64,000 nucleotides of DNA from Sulfitobacter sp. (GCA_029252045.1 JAQXCD010000020.1:233685-297684); one strand, 5' to 3'. Counted from the stretch's first letter, positions 17,322 through 26,684 are shown. A program made the numbers and translations. The notes: generated from the sequence alone by a model not told the origin.

Positions 17322-18281
17322 TTATTTCTGCGCGTCTGTCAGGGCGATGCCCGCTTCTACATAGTAGCGCTGTGCACCGGGATGAATGGTGCCCTCAATG
17401 GTTGCCATCAGACCCTCGTTGACGCCATTCCACCACGGGGAGTTTTCACCCAGCTTGGCTTTGCTTTCCCAGAATGTCTTGGTCAATTGATAGGCAGCCT
17501 CGTCGTCCATTGCAGTGGTTGCATAGGCCACAACAGGCAGGGATGTCGTGCGAATGTCCGCCTCCTGACCCGCATATGTGCCTGCGGGGATCACCAGCGT
17601 AGTACGCTTGGTCTGTACAATTTGATCATCGCTCAGCGACAGGACGTTTACCGTTGTGGAGGCCGCTGCCTCGATCACGTTAGGGGCTGGCCATGACCCT
17701 GCTGTCACAAAACCGTCGATCTGGCCGTTCTTCAGGGCAGCAACTGCGTTAGACAATTCGGCATCAGCGATTTTAACCTTATCCTTCAGGCCAAACAGCT
17801 CGATATACTTCTCGCCTTCCGTCGCCCCGAACGAGCCTTTGCCCAGCAGGATCGTCTTGCCTTCAAGGCCTGCCAAATCGGTCACACCACTGTCAGCCGA
17901 CATGACAAAATGCATCGTCAGCGAAGGGATCGGGAACAACGCACGGATGGTATCAAAGGCAGGATCACCCTTGCCGTCGAACATGGCTTTACCGCCCTGC
18001 GCCAACCGGACCAATGCGGGGGGCGTTGTGAAGACATAGTCACCGCCACGCGCACGCACCTCCATCACGTTCTGGACCGAGCCTTGGCTCTCCTCAACGG
18101 TGACAATCACCTCACCATCCGTACCGGCCTTCATGGCCTCGGCCAGCTCGACACCCATCTGGTAATAGGATGATCCGGTTTTGGCGGATTTATAGGTAAT
18201 GCGGGTCTCTGCGGATGCGGACGTGAGGCCCAATGTCGTCAGGGCAATCGCGGCAACTGCGGATTTCAATAGAGTTTTCAT
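17322..18281 (-). CDS. TAXI-family TRAP transporter solute-binding protein
   Basis: 319 residues from ATG 18281, preceded by AGGAGG at ideal spacing. Signal peptide (SAVAAIALTTLGLTSASAE), then TYKSAKTGSSYYQMGVELA and DGFVTAGSWPAPNVIEAAA, typical of TAXI (TRAP-associated extracytoplasmic immunogenic) proteins. Binds substrate in the periplasm and hands it to the fused permease, the next gene. The substrate cannot be read from sequence. The track start at 18416 would run through the leader. Confidence 0.9.
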   Translation of the reverse strand: MKTLLKSAVAAIALTTLGLTSASAETRITYKSAKTGSSYYQMGVELAEAMKAGTDGEVIVTVEESQGSVQNVMEVRARGGDYVFTTPPALVRLAQGGKAMFDGKGDPAFDTIRALFPIPSLTMHFVMSADSGVTDLAGLEGKTILLGKGSFGATEGEKYIELFGLKDKVKIADAELSNAVAALKNGQIDGFVTAGSWPAPNVIEAAASTTVNVLSLSDDQIVQTKRTTLVIPAGTYAGQEADIRTTSLPVVAYATTAMDDEAAYQLTKTFWESKAKLGENSPWWNGVNEGLMATIEGTIHPGAQRYYVEAGIALTDAQK

Positions 18282-18449
18282 CTGAACTCCTCCTTCAGGA
18301 TGTGATCTTCGTGCACAAGTCGTGACCTGCCTGACGCAATTGCGCAAGATCGGATGGCAGAAAACATTGACAGGTCGTAGTACAACAGGCGCGGCTCGCC
18401 TTTGAACTTCAAACAAGCCATTTGCCCAGAAAGCATAAAGGACAAGCGC

Positions 18450-18484
18450 GCGAAGGGTCTAATGTGTATGCATTAGACCGCGCG
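18450..18484. repeat. Hairpin with flanking GCGCGAA direct repeats next to tRNA-Arg
   Basis: GGTCTAATG-tgtatg-CATTAGACC is a 9-base perfect stem at 18456-18479, bracketed by GCGCG(A)A copies on both sides. It lies 21 bases beyond the tRNA 3' end, past a run of six T on the minus strand. It may be part of the tRNA terminator or a relic of an element; the 18282-18505 stretch otherwise shows nothing. Confidence 0.45.
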
Positions 18485-18505
18485 AAACTTGTCAAAAAAG
18501 AGAAG

Positions 18506-18582
18506 TGGTGCACCCGAAAGGATTCGAACCTCTGGCCCCCTGATTCGTAGTCAGGTGCTCTATCCAGCTGAGCTACGGGTGC
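18506..18582 (-). tRNA. tRNA-Arg (anticodon ACG)
   Basis: A 77-nucleotide cloverleaf on the minus strand: acceptor GCACCCG pairs with CGGGTGC, D-arm AGCTCAGCTGGATAGAGC, anticodon stem CCTGA/TCAGG around loop CTACGAA (anticodon ACG), T-arm with GGTTCGAATCC. CCA is encoded at 18506-18508. Six T follow shortly after the 3' end. Confidence 0.97.
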
Positions 18583-18662
18583 ACTGTGTGGGCGGTTTAG
18601 TATCAGCGCGCGGGCAATGCAAGCCCTGATAAAGACCAAAATCAACCACATAGCAAAAAAGT

Positions 18663-20048
18663 TTAAATCGTCCCGTCCCCTTTGGGTAGAGTGATCAAAA
18701 ACTCCGTGCCGCTGGCATCTGTGCGGGTCAGCGCAATGTCCCCGCCATGGCCACGCAACAGCTCGGCTGAAATAGCCAGCCCCAGACCGGACCCACCTTT
18801 GCGCACAGAACCCTGAAAGGGCGCAAACAGGTGCTCTTGCGCCTTTGCAGCCAGTCCCGGCCCCGTATCACGCAACCCAATCAACCACGCATCGGGTGTC
18901 TCGGTTGCTCTTATGCCAATCTCGCCCTCGATCCTTGAGGCCATAATCGCCTGACGCGCATTGCGAACCAGATTGCCCAGAACACGGTATAATTGCTCTG
19001 GGTCGGCCCTGATAAAGAGATCAGCCGGCACATCCATATTGAACACCAGCGGGAACTCCCCTGCGGCTAAACGCTCGCTGTCGAGAACGTCGTCTACCAC
19101 ATCCGCAAGGCGGACTTGTGTCAGGGTCGGGCCCGGCTCTTCTGCCCGACCAAAGGCCAGCGTCGATTCGCACAGATGTACCGCACGGGTGATGGACCCC
19201 ACCAACTTGGGCGCCATCCGCGCAACGACTGGGTCTTCGGACATTTCTATCCGGTCCGTAAACAGTTGCGCCGAGGTCATGATATTGCGCAAATCATGGC
19301 TGATCTTGCTCACGGCAGACCCGAGCTGAGCCAAACGCTCTTTCTGGCGCAGCGCACTGGTCAATTCTGTTTGCAACGCTTTCAACGCCTCTTCTGCCTC
19401 GCGCAGTTCAGTCACACCTGCGGAAGGTACGATGATCCGGCGCGCATCCTCGGGGGCCGCAGCATAGCGCTGCATATGGGCGACGACGCCTTTGATGGGC
19501 TTCACCAAAAACACGCGCATCGCCAGAAACAGGAGTATCGCTGTAAAGACGGAGATTACAGCTGACAGCAGCAGGATACGCAGGCCGTAATCGATCATGG
19601 CGGTGCGCATCGGGCCAGTGTCCATTGTGACTTCGATCAGCAGGCCTGCATCCCGTACGGGTGCACCGATGACGCGGATTACTTTATTCTCGGGCGTCAA
19701 CAGACGCATCATTGCATCACGGATCAGGACTGACGCCGAATCGTTTCGCAAATCAATTGTGCGGTCGATCATCTGGGGCATCGGTGAGGACAGCACAAGC
19801 TGGCGCATCTCGTCACGGCGCAGCACCACGTTGAACACCTCTGCGTTGCGCAGCAATTCAGCCTCAAGCGCGGGGTCCAGCATATCATCCGCCAGCAACG
19901 TCAATGACGCAATCTGCGCCCGCTCCAGCCGGTTGAGCATGTAATCCTCGCGGAACCGCGCGATGGAAGGCACAAAAATAAGCACCTCGGCCAGCATGAC
20001 AAACACTGTCGTCAGGATCAGCAAACGACCTGAGAGCGAATTAATCAT
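18663..20048 (-). CDS. Orphan sensor histidine kinase
   Basis: 461 residues from ATG 20048; the track start at 20063 is a TTG with no better ribosome site. Two membrane spans (LLILTTVFVMLAEVLIFVP and ILLLSAVISVFTAILLFLAM) flank an extracytoplasmic domain of about 130 residues. HAMP, phosphoacceptor box SKISHDLRNIMTSAQ, N box LGNLVRNARQAI and glycine boxes RDTGPGL and GGSGLGLAISAE follow, all intact. No response regulator gene is adjacent. It lies 52 bases downstream of the flavoprotein gene and probably shares its transcript. Confidence 0.87.
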   Translation of the reverse strand: MINSLSGRLLILTTVFVMLAEVLIFVPSIARFREDYMLNRLERAQIASLTLLADDMLDPALEAELLRNAEVFNVVLRRDEMRQLVLSSPMPQMIDRTIDLRNDSASVLIRDAMMRLLTPENKVIRVIGAPVRDAGLLIEVTMDTGPMRTAMIDYGLRILLLSAVISVFTAILLFLAMRVFLVKPIKGVVAHMQRYAAAPEDARRIIVPSAGVTELREAEEALKALQTELTSALRQKERLAQLGSAVSKISHDLRNIMTSAQLFTDRIEMSEDPVVARMAPKLVGSITRAVHLCESTLAFGRAEEPGPTLTQVRLADVVDDVLDSERLAAGEFPLVFNMDVPADLFIRADPEQLYRVLGNLVRNARQAIMASRIEGEIGIRATETPDAWLIGLRDTGPGLAAKAQEHLFAPFQGSVRKGGSGLGLAISAELLRGHGGDIALTRTDASGTEFLITLPKGDGTI

Positions 20049-20100
20049 GATCCAACTTTCCAATCACAACAAACGGCAAGGGAGAGGCGCACCCCTTCCA

Positions 20101-21519
20101 TTAAGGCACAAACCGCTGAACTAGCCCCACAACGCGTTTAACCATATCACTCTCGAACAGGCGCGGTCCAAAGTATGCACCAGCGGCGCGTTTGTTGATC
20201 TCGCCGATGGTCGGATAGGGCGCAACCATCGCAGCAATCTGGCTCATTTTCATTTTGTTGGCCAATGCCAAAGCCCATAGATTAATCAGCTCTCCGGCCT
20301 GATACCCGACAATTGACGCGCCAACGGGACGGCCCTTCACGACCATCACCTTGATAAAGCCCTTTGTCTTACGCTCGGCTATCGCGCGGTCATTGTGGGA
20401 ATAGTGGAACCGGACCACTTCAAGCGCGCTGCCGTGTTTGTCTTTGGCTTGCGCCTCGGTCAGGCCGACCTGCGACAGTTCGGGATCGGTATAGGTGGCC
20501 CATGGGATATGCGCGATTTTGGCCTTGGACGGCAGGCCAAACAGCATAGAGCGGATGATAACACCGGCATGGTATCCCGCCACATGGGTGAATTGCAGGC
20601 TGCCTGCCACATCGCCAATCGCGTAGACGCGCCTGTTGCTGGTGCGCAGGCTGTCATCCACTTCAATCCCGTTGCGCGATGGCTTGATCCCGCCCGCTTC
20701 CAGATCCAGCTTGGACGTATTTGCCCGCCGCCCCACCGCCATCAGCAGATGCGAGCCCTTGAACACACGCCCGTCCTGGGTTTCGATCTCGATTGCCCCT
20801 GCCTTACCGCGCACTTCAGCCGCCAGCGCATCCTCCGCAATCTCAACGCCTTCTTCTTTCAACGAAGACAGCACAACCTCGGCCAGCTCAGGGTCATCCT
20901 TGCCCAAGGCCTTTGCACCTTCGATCACGGTGACTTTACACCCCATGCGAATATGGGCCTGCGCCATTTCCATCCCGATGGGCCCACCGCCAACAATGAG
21001 TAGATGCTCGGGCGCCTCGCGCAGATCAAACAGCGTCTCGTTTGTTTCGTAAGGGACGGTATCCAAACCCGGAATTGGCGGAACAAGCGGAGAGGACCCT
21101 GTAGCGATAACGATCCGCCGCGCCTTGATCACCGTATCCCCCGCCTGCACTTCGGTCGGGGAGATAAAGCGGCCATATTCGCGGATCACATTGATCCCGA
21201 AGCCCTCGAACCGTTCCTGACTGTCCACAGGCGCGATGGTCGCAATCACGTCCGCCACATGGTCCTTGGCGGCTGCGTAATCCACAGCACCCGCTGCATC
21301 CGCCACACCAAATTGCGCACTATGCTGTTGCCCGTATGCAGCCTTACCCGTCGCAATCAGCGCTTTGGACGGAACGCATCCAAAGTTCAGGCAATCGCCG
21401 CCCATCTTGTGACCCTCCAGCAGAACCACATCCGCGCCCATCTGTGCGGCCCCTGCAGCCACGGACAAGCCACCCGACCCTGCACCAATGACCAGAATGT
21501 CTGTTTTGATATGTTTCAT
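20101..21519 (-). CDS. Mercuric reductase/Lpd-like FAD disulfide oxidoreductase
   Basis: 472 residues of the class I pyridine nucleotide-disulfide oxidoreductase family. FAD motif ILVIGAGSGGLSVAAGAAQ, redox-active disulfide GGDCLNFGCVPSKAL, NAD(P) motif LLIVGGGPIGMEMAQ, second FAD motif VYAIGDVAG. The C-terminal active-site region reads VAPYPTIGEINKRAA instead of HAHPT of lipoamide dehydrogenase, as in mercuric-reductase-like homologues, and no N-terminal HMA domain or C-terminal CC pair is seen, so true Hg(II) reduction is unlikely. The substrate is unknown. Two-base gap to the upstream TVP38 gene shows an operon. Confidence 0.85.
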   Translation of the reverse strand: MKHIKTDILVIGAGSGGLSVAAGAAQMGADVVLLEGHKMGGDCLNFGCVPSKALIATGKAAYGQQHSAQFGVADAAGAVDYAAAKDHVADVIATIAPVDSQERFEGFGINVIREYGRFISPTEVQAGDTVIKARRIVIATGSSPLVPPIPGLDTVPYETNETLFDLREAPEHLLIVGGGPIGMEMAQAHIRMGCKVTVIEGAKALGKDDPELAEVVLSSLKEEGVEIAEDALAAEVRGKAGAIEIETQDGRVFKGSHLLMAVGRRANTSKLDLEAGGIKPSRNGIEVDDSLRTSNRRVYAIGDVAGSLQFTHVAGYHAGVIIRSMLFGLPSKAKIAHIPWATYTDPELSQVGLTEAQAKDKHGSALEVVRFHYSHNDRAIAERKTKGFIKVMVVKGRPVGASIVGYQAGELINLWALALANKMKMSQIAAMVAPYPTIGEINKRAAGAYFGPRLFESDMVKRVVGLVQRFVP

Positions 21520-21521
21520 GG

Positions 21522-22259
21522 TTACAGGTCCTTTTTGCCGGTGAGGGCTTTGATCACCACGGGCAGGAGCGACAAAGCGCAGAGCCCCAGAATGGGAAGC
21601 AGAATATGCGGCTCGAAGATAATGCCAAAATTAGGGGTCTCGCCACGGGCAAACACCTCACCCAATCCCGCGCCTACAGAGGTGTAAACCAGCGAACCGG
21701 GGATGATGCCCAAAAACGTCGAGATCACAAAGCGCCGCAGCGGTACGCCCAGAAACGCAGGAATCAGATTTGCCACAAAGAACGGAACAGCCGGCACCAG
21801 ACGGATGAAGAACAGCATCGACCACTGATTCTCGTCCAGACGCTTCTTGATCCGCGCGACCATACCCGCCGAGGTCTCCATTCGCGCTTTCAGCTTTTCA
21901 CCCAGCCCCATACGCGCCACCAGAAAAATAAGCGTCGCACCTATAGTCGCCGCCATCACGTTAAACGCAGCGCCCAGCGCAGTGCCGAACAGAAATCCCC
22001 CCGTCAGAGTCGCGATCAGCGCACCGGGCAGGGAAAATGTCACAATCAGGATGTAGGCGATAAAGAAGCCCAGAACAGTCAGTACAAAATGGCTGTCACG
22101 AAAGGCGAGCAACGCCTCGCGGTTATCGCGCAGCGCTTCAAAACCAAGGTAGTCCCGCAGCGCAAAAGCACCAAGAGCTGCCACAGTTACAATCAGGACC
22201 AGCGGGCCAAACCGCACAATACCGGACTTTTTATCTTCAGTCGTCGTCATACCTGTCAT
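21522..22259 (-). CDS. TVP38/TMEM64 (DedA-superfamily) membrane protein
   Basis: 245 residues from ATG 22259, with AGGAG a short distance upstream; the track start adds 49 polar residues. About six spans with the SNARE-associated/VTT core: FSLPGALIATLTGGFLFGTALG and RLVPAVPFFVANLIPAFLGV. The family is linked to lipid scrambling or membrane homeostasis; its partnership with a mercuric-reductase-like flavoprotein, seen here in one operon, is common in Proteobacteria. Exact function unknown. Confidence 0.87.
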   Translation of the reverse strand: MTGMTTTEDKKSGIVRFGPLVLIVTVAALGAFALRDYLGFEALRDNREALLAFRDSHFVLTVLGFFIAYILIVTFSLPGALIATLTGGFLFGTALGAAFNVMAATIGATLIFLVARMGLGEKLKARMETSAGMVARIKKRLDENQWSMLFFIRLVPAVPFFVANLIPAFLGVPLRRFVISTFLGIIPGSLVYTSVGAGLGEVFARGETPNFGIIFEPHILLPILGLCALSLLPVVIKALTGKKDL

Positions 22260-22455
22260 CTTTCGCGCTCCTGCCCCGATTTGTCTCCCCCTAGATGCGC
22301 TTTTGCGCGGAACAAGGACACCCCGCTCACGCGCGCTTGATCGGGCGTGTGGCAAATCATGGCCCAACAGACGCTTTTGAGGGGCTATTGAAATATATCC
22401 CGTCATGGCACAGGATATTTATTGCAGATCAATGCAGTTTCCCGCCTCGCAGGGT

Positions 22456-22484
22456 TTGACTTGGGGCGCTCAGCGCTTTAGAGG
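22456..22484 (+). promoter_or_regulatory. Candidate rpmH promoter
   Basis: TTGACT, a 17-base spacer, then TAGAGG, 68 bases upstream of rpmH. The -35 is strong and the -10 is modest. The rest of the 292-base gap (22260-22551) shows no gene. Confidence 0.5.
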
Positions 22485-22551
22485 ACGGGTCTGAATTGAC
22501 GTGTATCGGCGAATCCGCTGCGCACAAGTTATACTAGATGGAGACGGAGCG

Positions 22552-22686
22552 ATGAAACGCACCTTTCAACCCTCGAACCTCGTCCGCAAGCGCCGCCACG
22601 GTTTCCGTGCACGCATGGCAACTAAAGCAGGTCGCAAGATCATCAATGCTCGTCGTGCCCAAGGCCGTAAAGAGCTGAGCGCGTAA
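22552..22686 (+). CDS. rpmH: 50S ribosomal protein L34
   Basis: 44 residues, the standard length, beginning [18 protein letters not shown] and ending [12 protein letters not shown]. Very basic small-subunit-like peptide of the large ribosomal subunit. The start at 22552 follows a GGAGACGGAG stretch; the track ORF extends upstream without support. First gene of the rpmH-rnpA-yidD run. Confidence 0.97.
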   Translation: MKRTFQPSNLVRKRRHGFRARMATKAGRKIINARRAQGRKELSA

Positions 22687-22707
22687 TACACGCCTAAGGC
22701 TAATGTT

Positions 22708-23127
22708 ATGACACCGTCGGAGACTGACCTGATTGGCATAACCGCCAAAGGGGATAAGTATACGACGGTTTTGTCATATCTGGCTCCGACTGTTCTAACC
22801 CAACGCCGCGACTTCCAGCGCGCAGCTCGCGGCAAGCGGGTCGCAATGGCTGGATTTGTGCTGCAATCCCTGCGCCGCCCCGAAGGCGAGACGGAGGGGA
22901 TCCGCATTGGCTATACCTGTTCCAAAAAAGTCGGCAACGCTGTGGCCCGCAACCGCGCCAAGCGCCGCTTGCGCGAAATTGCCCGCGCCATTCTGCCGGT
23001 CAAAGGTATTGAGGGGCACGACTATGTCCTGATCGGTCGCAATGGTGCGACCGCGAACCTTCCCTACGCACAGCTGTTGGCGGATCTGGAGAAATCACTG
23101 GCAATCCTACATGGTCCCCGCAAGTGA
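22708..23127 (+). CDS. rnpA: Ribonuclease P protein component
   Basis: 139 residues. The conserved RNR motif region reads VGNAVARNRAKRRLRE, preceded by TQRRDFQRAARGKRVAM; these bind the RNase P RNA and pre-tRNA leader. The first ~30 residues (to SYLAPTVL) are poorly conserved and the true start could lie slightly downstream. Twenty-one bases after rpmH, and overlapping yidD by 4 bases. Confidence 0.93.
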   Translation: MTPSETDLIGITAKGDKYTTVLSYLAPTVLTQRRDFQRAARGKRVAMAGFVLQSLRRPEGETEGIRIGYTCSKKVGNAVARNRAKRRLREIARAILPVKGIEGHDYVLIGRNGATANLPYAQLLADLEKSLAILHGPRK

Positions 23128-23351
23128 CCCCCGTCGCCCGCATCATTGCCCTGCCCGTTTACGCCTACCGGCTGATATTCAGCCCATGGGTCGGGTTTAA
23201 TTGCCGCTACCAGCCCACCTGTTCCGCTTATGCGCTTGAAGCACTTGAGACACACGGTGCATTAAAAGGCAGTCTGCTTGCCGCACGACGTATCGGGCGC
23301 TGTCACCCCTTCGGCAGCGATGGATACGACCCCGTGCCAGATAAGGACTAA
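23124..23351 (+). CDS. yidD: Membrane protein insertion efficiency factor
   Basis: 75 residues from a GTG overlapping the rnpA stop (GTGA). A short hydrophobic/amphipathic N-terminus (PVYAYRLIFSPWVG) precedes the family signature CRYQPTCSAYALEAL and GRCHPFGSDGYDPVP. It assists YidC-dependent membrane insertion; yidC lies 3.4 kb downstream in the same run. Confidence 0.94.
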   Translation: MTPVARIIALPVYAYRLIFSPWVGFNCRYQPTCSAYALEALETHGALKGSLLAARRIGRCHPFGSDGYDPVPDKD

Positions 23352-23354
23352 CGC

Positions 23355-24062
23355 ATGGAAACCGGCTTTTTCAAATGGGTTTGGCGCTTCAACGCGCTTG
23401 CAATCGCATTGGTCGCATTGCTGGCTCTAGGCGCCATCACCTATGAGCTTGGCCGCGACTTGGCCCGCACGCTGTTCCCCACACGAACCACAAACACTCT
23501 TGTTATGAACCCCGCAGATGCACCGGGGGAGGCCGTTATAGATGACACAATCAAACGTTATTTCGGCACTCCTTCTGCGGCCACAGCAGACGGCACCTAC
23601 GCACTGCCGCTCTATGTCGAACAAACCTATTCCAACCGGAGTATCAGCAAGAGCAGTGTTGGAAATCTGGTAAACTACCGCATCGTCCAAACTGCGCCGC
23701 AATCAAACCGCTGGCTTTTCCCTCCTGCCGAACGGCTGATCCTGAATACCTACGCGCTTGTCTTGCGGGAAAGCGGTCAGGCCAATCTGCCAATGGGGCA
23801 ACTGATGACCGTCACGGATTCAGACACCAATGAAGACGGCCGCCTATCGCCGCAGGACACGACCAGCGCGTTTCTCACGGATGCAACTTGGGGTGAACCG
23901 GTTAAAATTGTCGATGGTGTACACTCATTGCTGTCCCACACTGTGCGCACATCCGACATGCTTGATCTGATCTATAACACGGACGCAGGCACCCATATCG
24001 CACAGGTGAGCCTGCTCAGCGGTGCGATCCTCTCGCAGCAGATTGTCACGCCAGAAGACTAG
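23355..24062 (+). CDS. Membrane-anchored hypothetical protein with EF-hand-like loop
   Basis: 235 residues. One N-terminal span (ALAIALVALLALGAITYEL) then an extracytoplasmic domain of about 200 residues with no family I recognise. A DSDTNEDGRLSPQD stretch near residue 155 fits the calcium-binding EF-hand loop spacing (D-x-D-x-N-x-D-G-x-L). ATG at 23355 lies 3 bases after yidD and belongs to the same operon. Possibly an envelope sensor or structural protein; function unknown. Confidence 0.75.
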   Translation: METGFFKWVWRFNALAIALVALLALGAITYELGRDLARTLFPTRTTNTLVMNPADAPGEAVIDDTIKRYFGTPSAATADGTYALPLYVEQTYSNRSISKSSVGNLVNYRIVQTAPQSNRWLFPPAERLILNTYALVLRESGQANLPMGQLMTVTDSDTNEDGRLSPQDTTSAFLTDATWGEPVKIVDGVHSLLSHTVRTSDMLDLIYNTDAGTHIAQVSLLSGAILSQQIVTPED

Positions 24063-24125
24063 CCACTACCGCTTTAGTTTGTTTAAACCCAACGCTAAAA
24101 GGGGTCATTCCAAGAGGACCGTGCC

Positions 24126-24965
24126 ATGCTTGATCAACCCGAAGACATTCACGCCCTGTTTAACGGCGCACCGCAAACGACCGAGTTCAAGAAGCTGCGC
24201 AAACGCATCGTACGCCAGACCCGCGAAGCGATTGACCAATACGGCATGATTGAGCCCGGAACCAAATGGCTGGTCTGTCTGTCAGGTGGCAAAGACAGCT
24301 ACACTCTTTTGGCCGTCCTGCATGAATTGCAATGGCGCGGCCTGCTCCCTGTCGAGCTGTTGGCGTGTAATCTGGATCAAGGGCAGCCCGGCTTTCCCGC
24401 CACTGTCTTGCCCGAGTTCCTAGAGAAAATGGGTGTGAAGCACCGGATCGAGTATCAGGACACCTATTCCATTGTGATGGATAAAATCCCTGCGGGCCGC
24501 ACGTTTTGCGCGCTGTGTTCACGCCTGCGGCGTGGCAACCTCTACCGCATTGCCCGCGAGGAAGGATGCTCGGCTGTGGTGCTGGGCCATCACCGCGATG
24601 ATATTCTGGAAACATTCTTCATGAATCTCTTTCATGGCGGCCGTTTGGCAACCATGCCACCCAAGCTGCTGAACGAGGAAGGTGATCTGTTTGTCTACCG
24701 CCCGCTGGCGCATGTGGCCGAAGTAGATTGCGAAAAATTTTCCGCCTCGATGAAGTATCCGATCATTCCGTGTGACCTGTGCGGTTCACAGGACGGGCTG
24801 CAAAGACAACAGGTCAAAGCGATTCTCGACGGGTGGGAACGCAACAGCCCCGGTCGGCGTCAGGTTATGTTCCGCGCCCTTACAAACGCGCGGCCCTCCC
24901 ATCTTCTGGATAACAAACTCTTTGATTTTGCAGGTCTAACGCGGGACGCGGACAATTCTAACTAA
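24126..24965 (+). CDS. ttcA: tRNA 2-thiocytidine(32) synthetase
   Basis: 279 residues. ATP pyrophosphatase P-loop [12 protein letters not shown] near residue 55 and two cysteine pairs that hold an iron-sulfur cluster, [11 protein letters not shown] and [11 protein letters not shown]. It thiolates cytidine 32 in certain tRNAs. ATG 24126 after AAGAGGACC. Separated by 63 bases from the previous gene. Confidence 0.93.
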   Translation: MLDQPEDIHALFNGAPQTTEFKKLRKRIVRQTREAIDQYGMIEPGTKWLVCLSGGKDSYTLLAVLHELQWRGLLPVELLACNLDQGQPGFPATVLPEFLEKMGVKHRIEYQDTYSIVMDKIPAGRTFCALCSRLRRGNLYRIAREEGCSAVVLGHHRDDILETFFMNLFHGGRLATMPPKLLNEEGDLFVYRPLAHVAEVDCEKFSASMKYPIIPCDLCGSQDGLQRQQVKAILDGWERNSPGRRQVMFRALTNARPSHLLDNKLFDFAGLTRDADNSN

Positions 24966-25067
24966 GTTGCAGTAAAGAAGCCCAAGGTCATTAACTTCAG
25001 GTTGTTTCCATTCCCGCTACGGTAGCCCGAATGGAGCGCACATGCGGTCCCAACCGGAGGAACGTCT

Positions 25068-26630
25068 GTGCAGCACAGCAAGTTAAGCAGCCATGTTTCC
25101 AGCATGGCAATTATACGCAAACGCATTTTTCTGCTACTCACCAGCCCTCCAGCCCTGGCCTTTGTCCCCGCCTTCTCACTCGCCGCATTTTGGTTTGGCG
25201 GTGAAGGAGCGCTGCTGGTGGTCGCGGCACTTATACCTGTTATATATCTGCTGTTCGGCGGCGTTGGTGCAGCCGTAGACCACCTGCATTCCAGCATAAT
25301 AACACGCCACGGGCTGCTCCGGCGCGGACCTATGGCTGAAAGATGCGAGGCCGTTTTTACAGAAGCCACCGAAACCGGATTGGACTCCTGCATTCATGTC
25401 ATCGAAATCGAAAAATTTTCCGAGTTGGTTGAACAATATGGTCCTGCCGCCGGTGACACCATTATCCAGCGCATTGGCGAACGTTTGAGCAGCACCATGC
25501 GGGACGACGACGCGATCGGACAAATCGGCGACGCGCGCTTTGCAGTTTGCGCACACCCCGTCCGACAGCTCTCACTCGAGCTGTGTATCCAACTGGCAGG
25601 CAGGCTTCAAAGTGCCGCAGAAGAAGCAATATCGATTGATGGAACCGTCATTTATGTGGACGTTTGCATCGGTTTTTACCAGCAATCCCGCGCGCCCGAA
25701 AACCAAGGAAGCCACTGGCTGGAAGCCGCCTGCATTGCCTTGCGCAGCGCACAGGCGCGGGGCGCATCCAGTATTCGCGCCTACTCCGATCAAATGCATC
25801 AGGAACGGAAGACGCGACGCGCCCTGACCGACGATGTTGTTGCAGCACTGGAGGCAGGTGAGATCGCCCCTTGGTTTCAACCTCAGGTATGCACCGATAC
25901 GGGCCGCATTACGGGTTTTGAAGCTTTGGCGCGTTGGACCCACCCTATCAGAGGTGTCATCCCGCCGGCAGAGTTCCTGCCCGCTGTCGAAGCAACAAAC
26001 CAACTTGAACGCCTTGCAGAAGTAATGATGTATCATAGCTTTCGGGCCCTCAAGCAGTGGGACGCAGCGGGTGTGAAAATCCCTCAGGTCGGAGTCAATT
26101 TCGCTGGAACCGAACTTGGAAACCCCCGTCTTCTGGAAAAGATCAAATGGGATCTCGACAGGTTCGAACTTACGCCGGACAGGTTAGCCGTGGAAATTTT
26201 GGAGACCGTTGTTACAGATTCGGCCGATGATGTGATTACCAGAAACATCGCCGCGCTAAGTGCTTTGGGATGCAGGATCGACCTGGACGATTTTGGCACA
26301 GGAAATGCGTCGCTGGCAGCGATACGGCGATTTGCTGTAAACAGAATCAAGATTGACCGGAGTTTTGTAGTGCGCGCAGACCGAGACCCGGGCCAGCAAC
26401 GCATGATAAGTGCAATCCTCACGATGGCCGAGCGTCTGCAAGTCGAGACTCTCGCCGAAGGGGTCGAAACTGTCGGCGAACATGTGTTGCTCGCCCAGTT
26501 GGGCTGCAACCATGTTCAGGGCTTTGGCATCCCCCGCCCAATGCCTTTCGACCAGACACTGGACTGGATACATGCGCATAATGCAAAGCTCAACGATGTG
26601 CCCCAAATCCTTCAGACCAGAAGAAAATAA
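25068..26630 (+). CDS. Membrane EAL-domain c-di-GMP phosphodiesterase with degenerate GGDEF
   Basis: 520 residues from a GTG with GGAGGAACG upstream. Two N-terminal spans (LLTSPPALAFVPAFSLAAFW and LLVVAALIPVIYLLFGGVG), then a GGDEF-like domain whose signature is degraded to GQIGDARFAV, so cyclase activity is unlikely, then an EAL domain from about residue 255. The EAL residues look intact: FEALARW, VGVNFAGTELGNP, VEILETVV, LDDFGTGNAS, IKIDRSFV and TLAEGVET. It should hydrolyse c-di-GMP at the membrane, the GGDEF relic possibly binding GTP for control. Confidence 0.9.
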   Translation: MQHSKLSSHVSSMAIIRKRIFLLLTSPPALAFVPAFSLAAFWFGGEGALLVVAALIPVIYLLFGGVGAAVDHLHSSIITRHGLLRRGPMAERCEAVFTEATETGLDSCIHVIEIEKFSELVEQYGPAAGDTIIQRIGERLSSTMRDDDAIGQIGDARFAVCAHPVRQLSLELCIQLAGRLQSAAEEAISIDGTVIYVDVCIGFYQQSRAPENQGSHWLEAACIALRSAQARGASSIRAYSDQMHQERKTRRALTDDVVAALEAGEIAPWFQPQVCTDTGRITGFEALARWTHPIRGVIPPAEFLPAVEATNQLERLAEVMMYHSFRALKQWDAAGVKIPQVGVNFAGTELGNPRLLEKIKWDLDRFELTPDRLAVEILETVVTDSADDVITRNIAALSALGCRIDLDDFGTGNASLAAIRRFAVNRIKIDRSFVVRADRDPGQQRMISAILTMAERLQVETLAEGVETVGEHVLLAQLGCNHVQGFGIPRPMPFDQTLDWIHAHNAKLNDVPQILQTRRK

Positions 26631-26684
26631 CAGAAAAATACAGCAATACACCTGCGACAAAGCCGGAGCTGCGGGCGAATCCGC

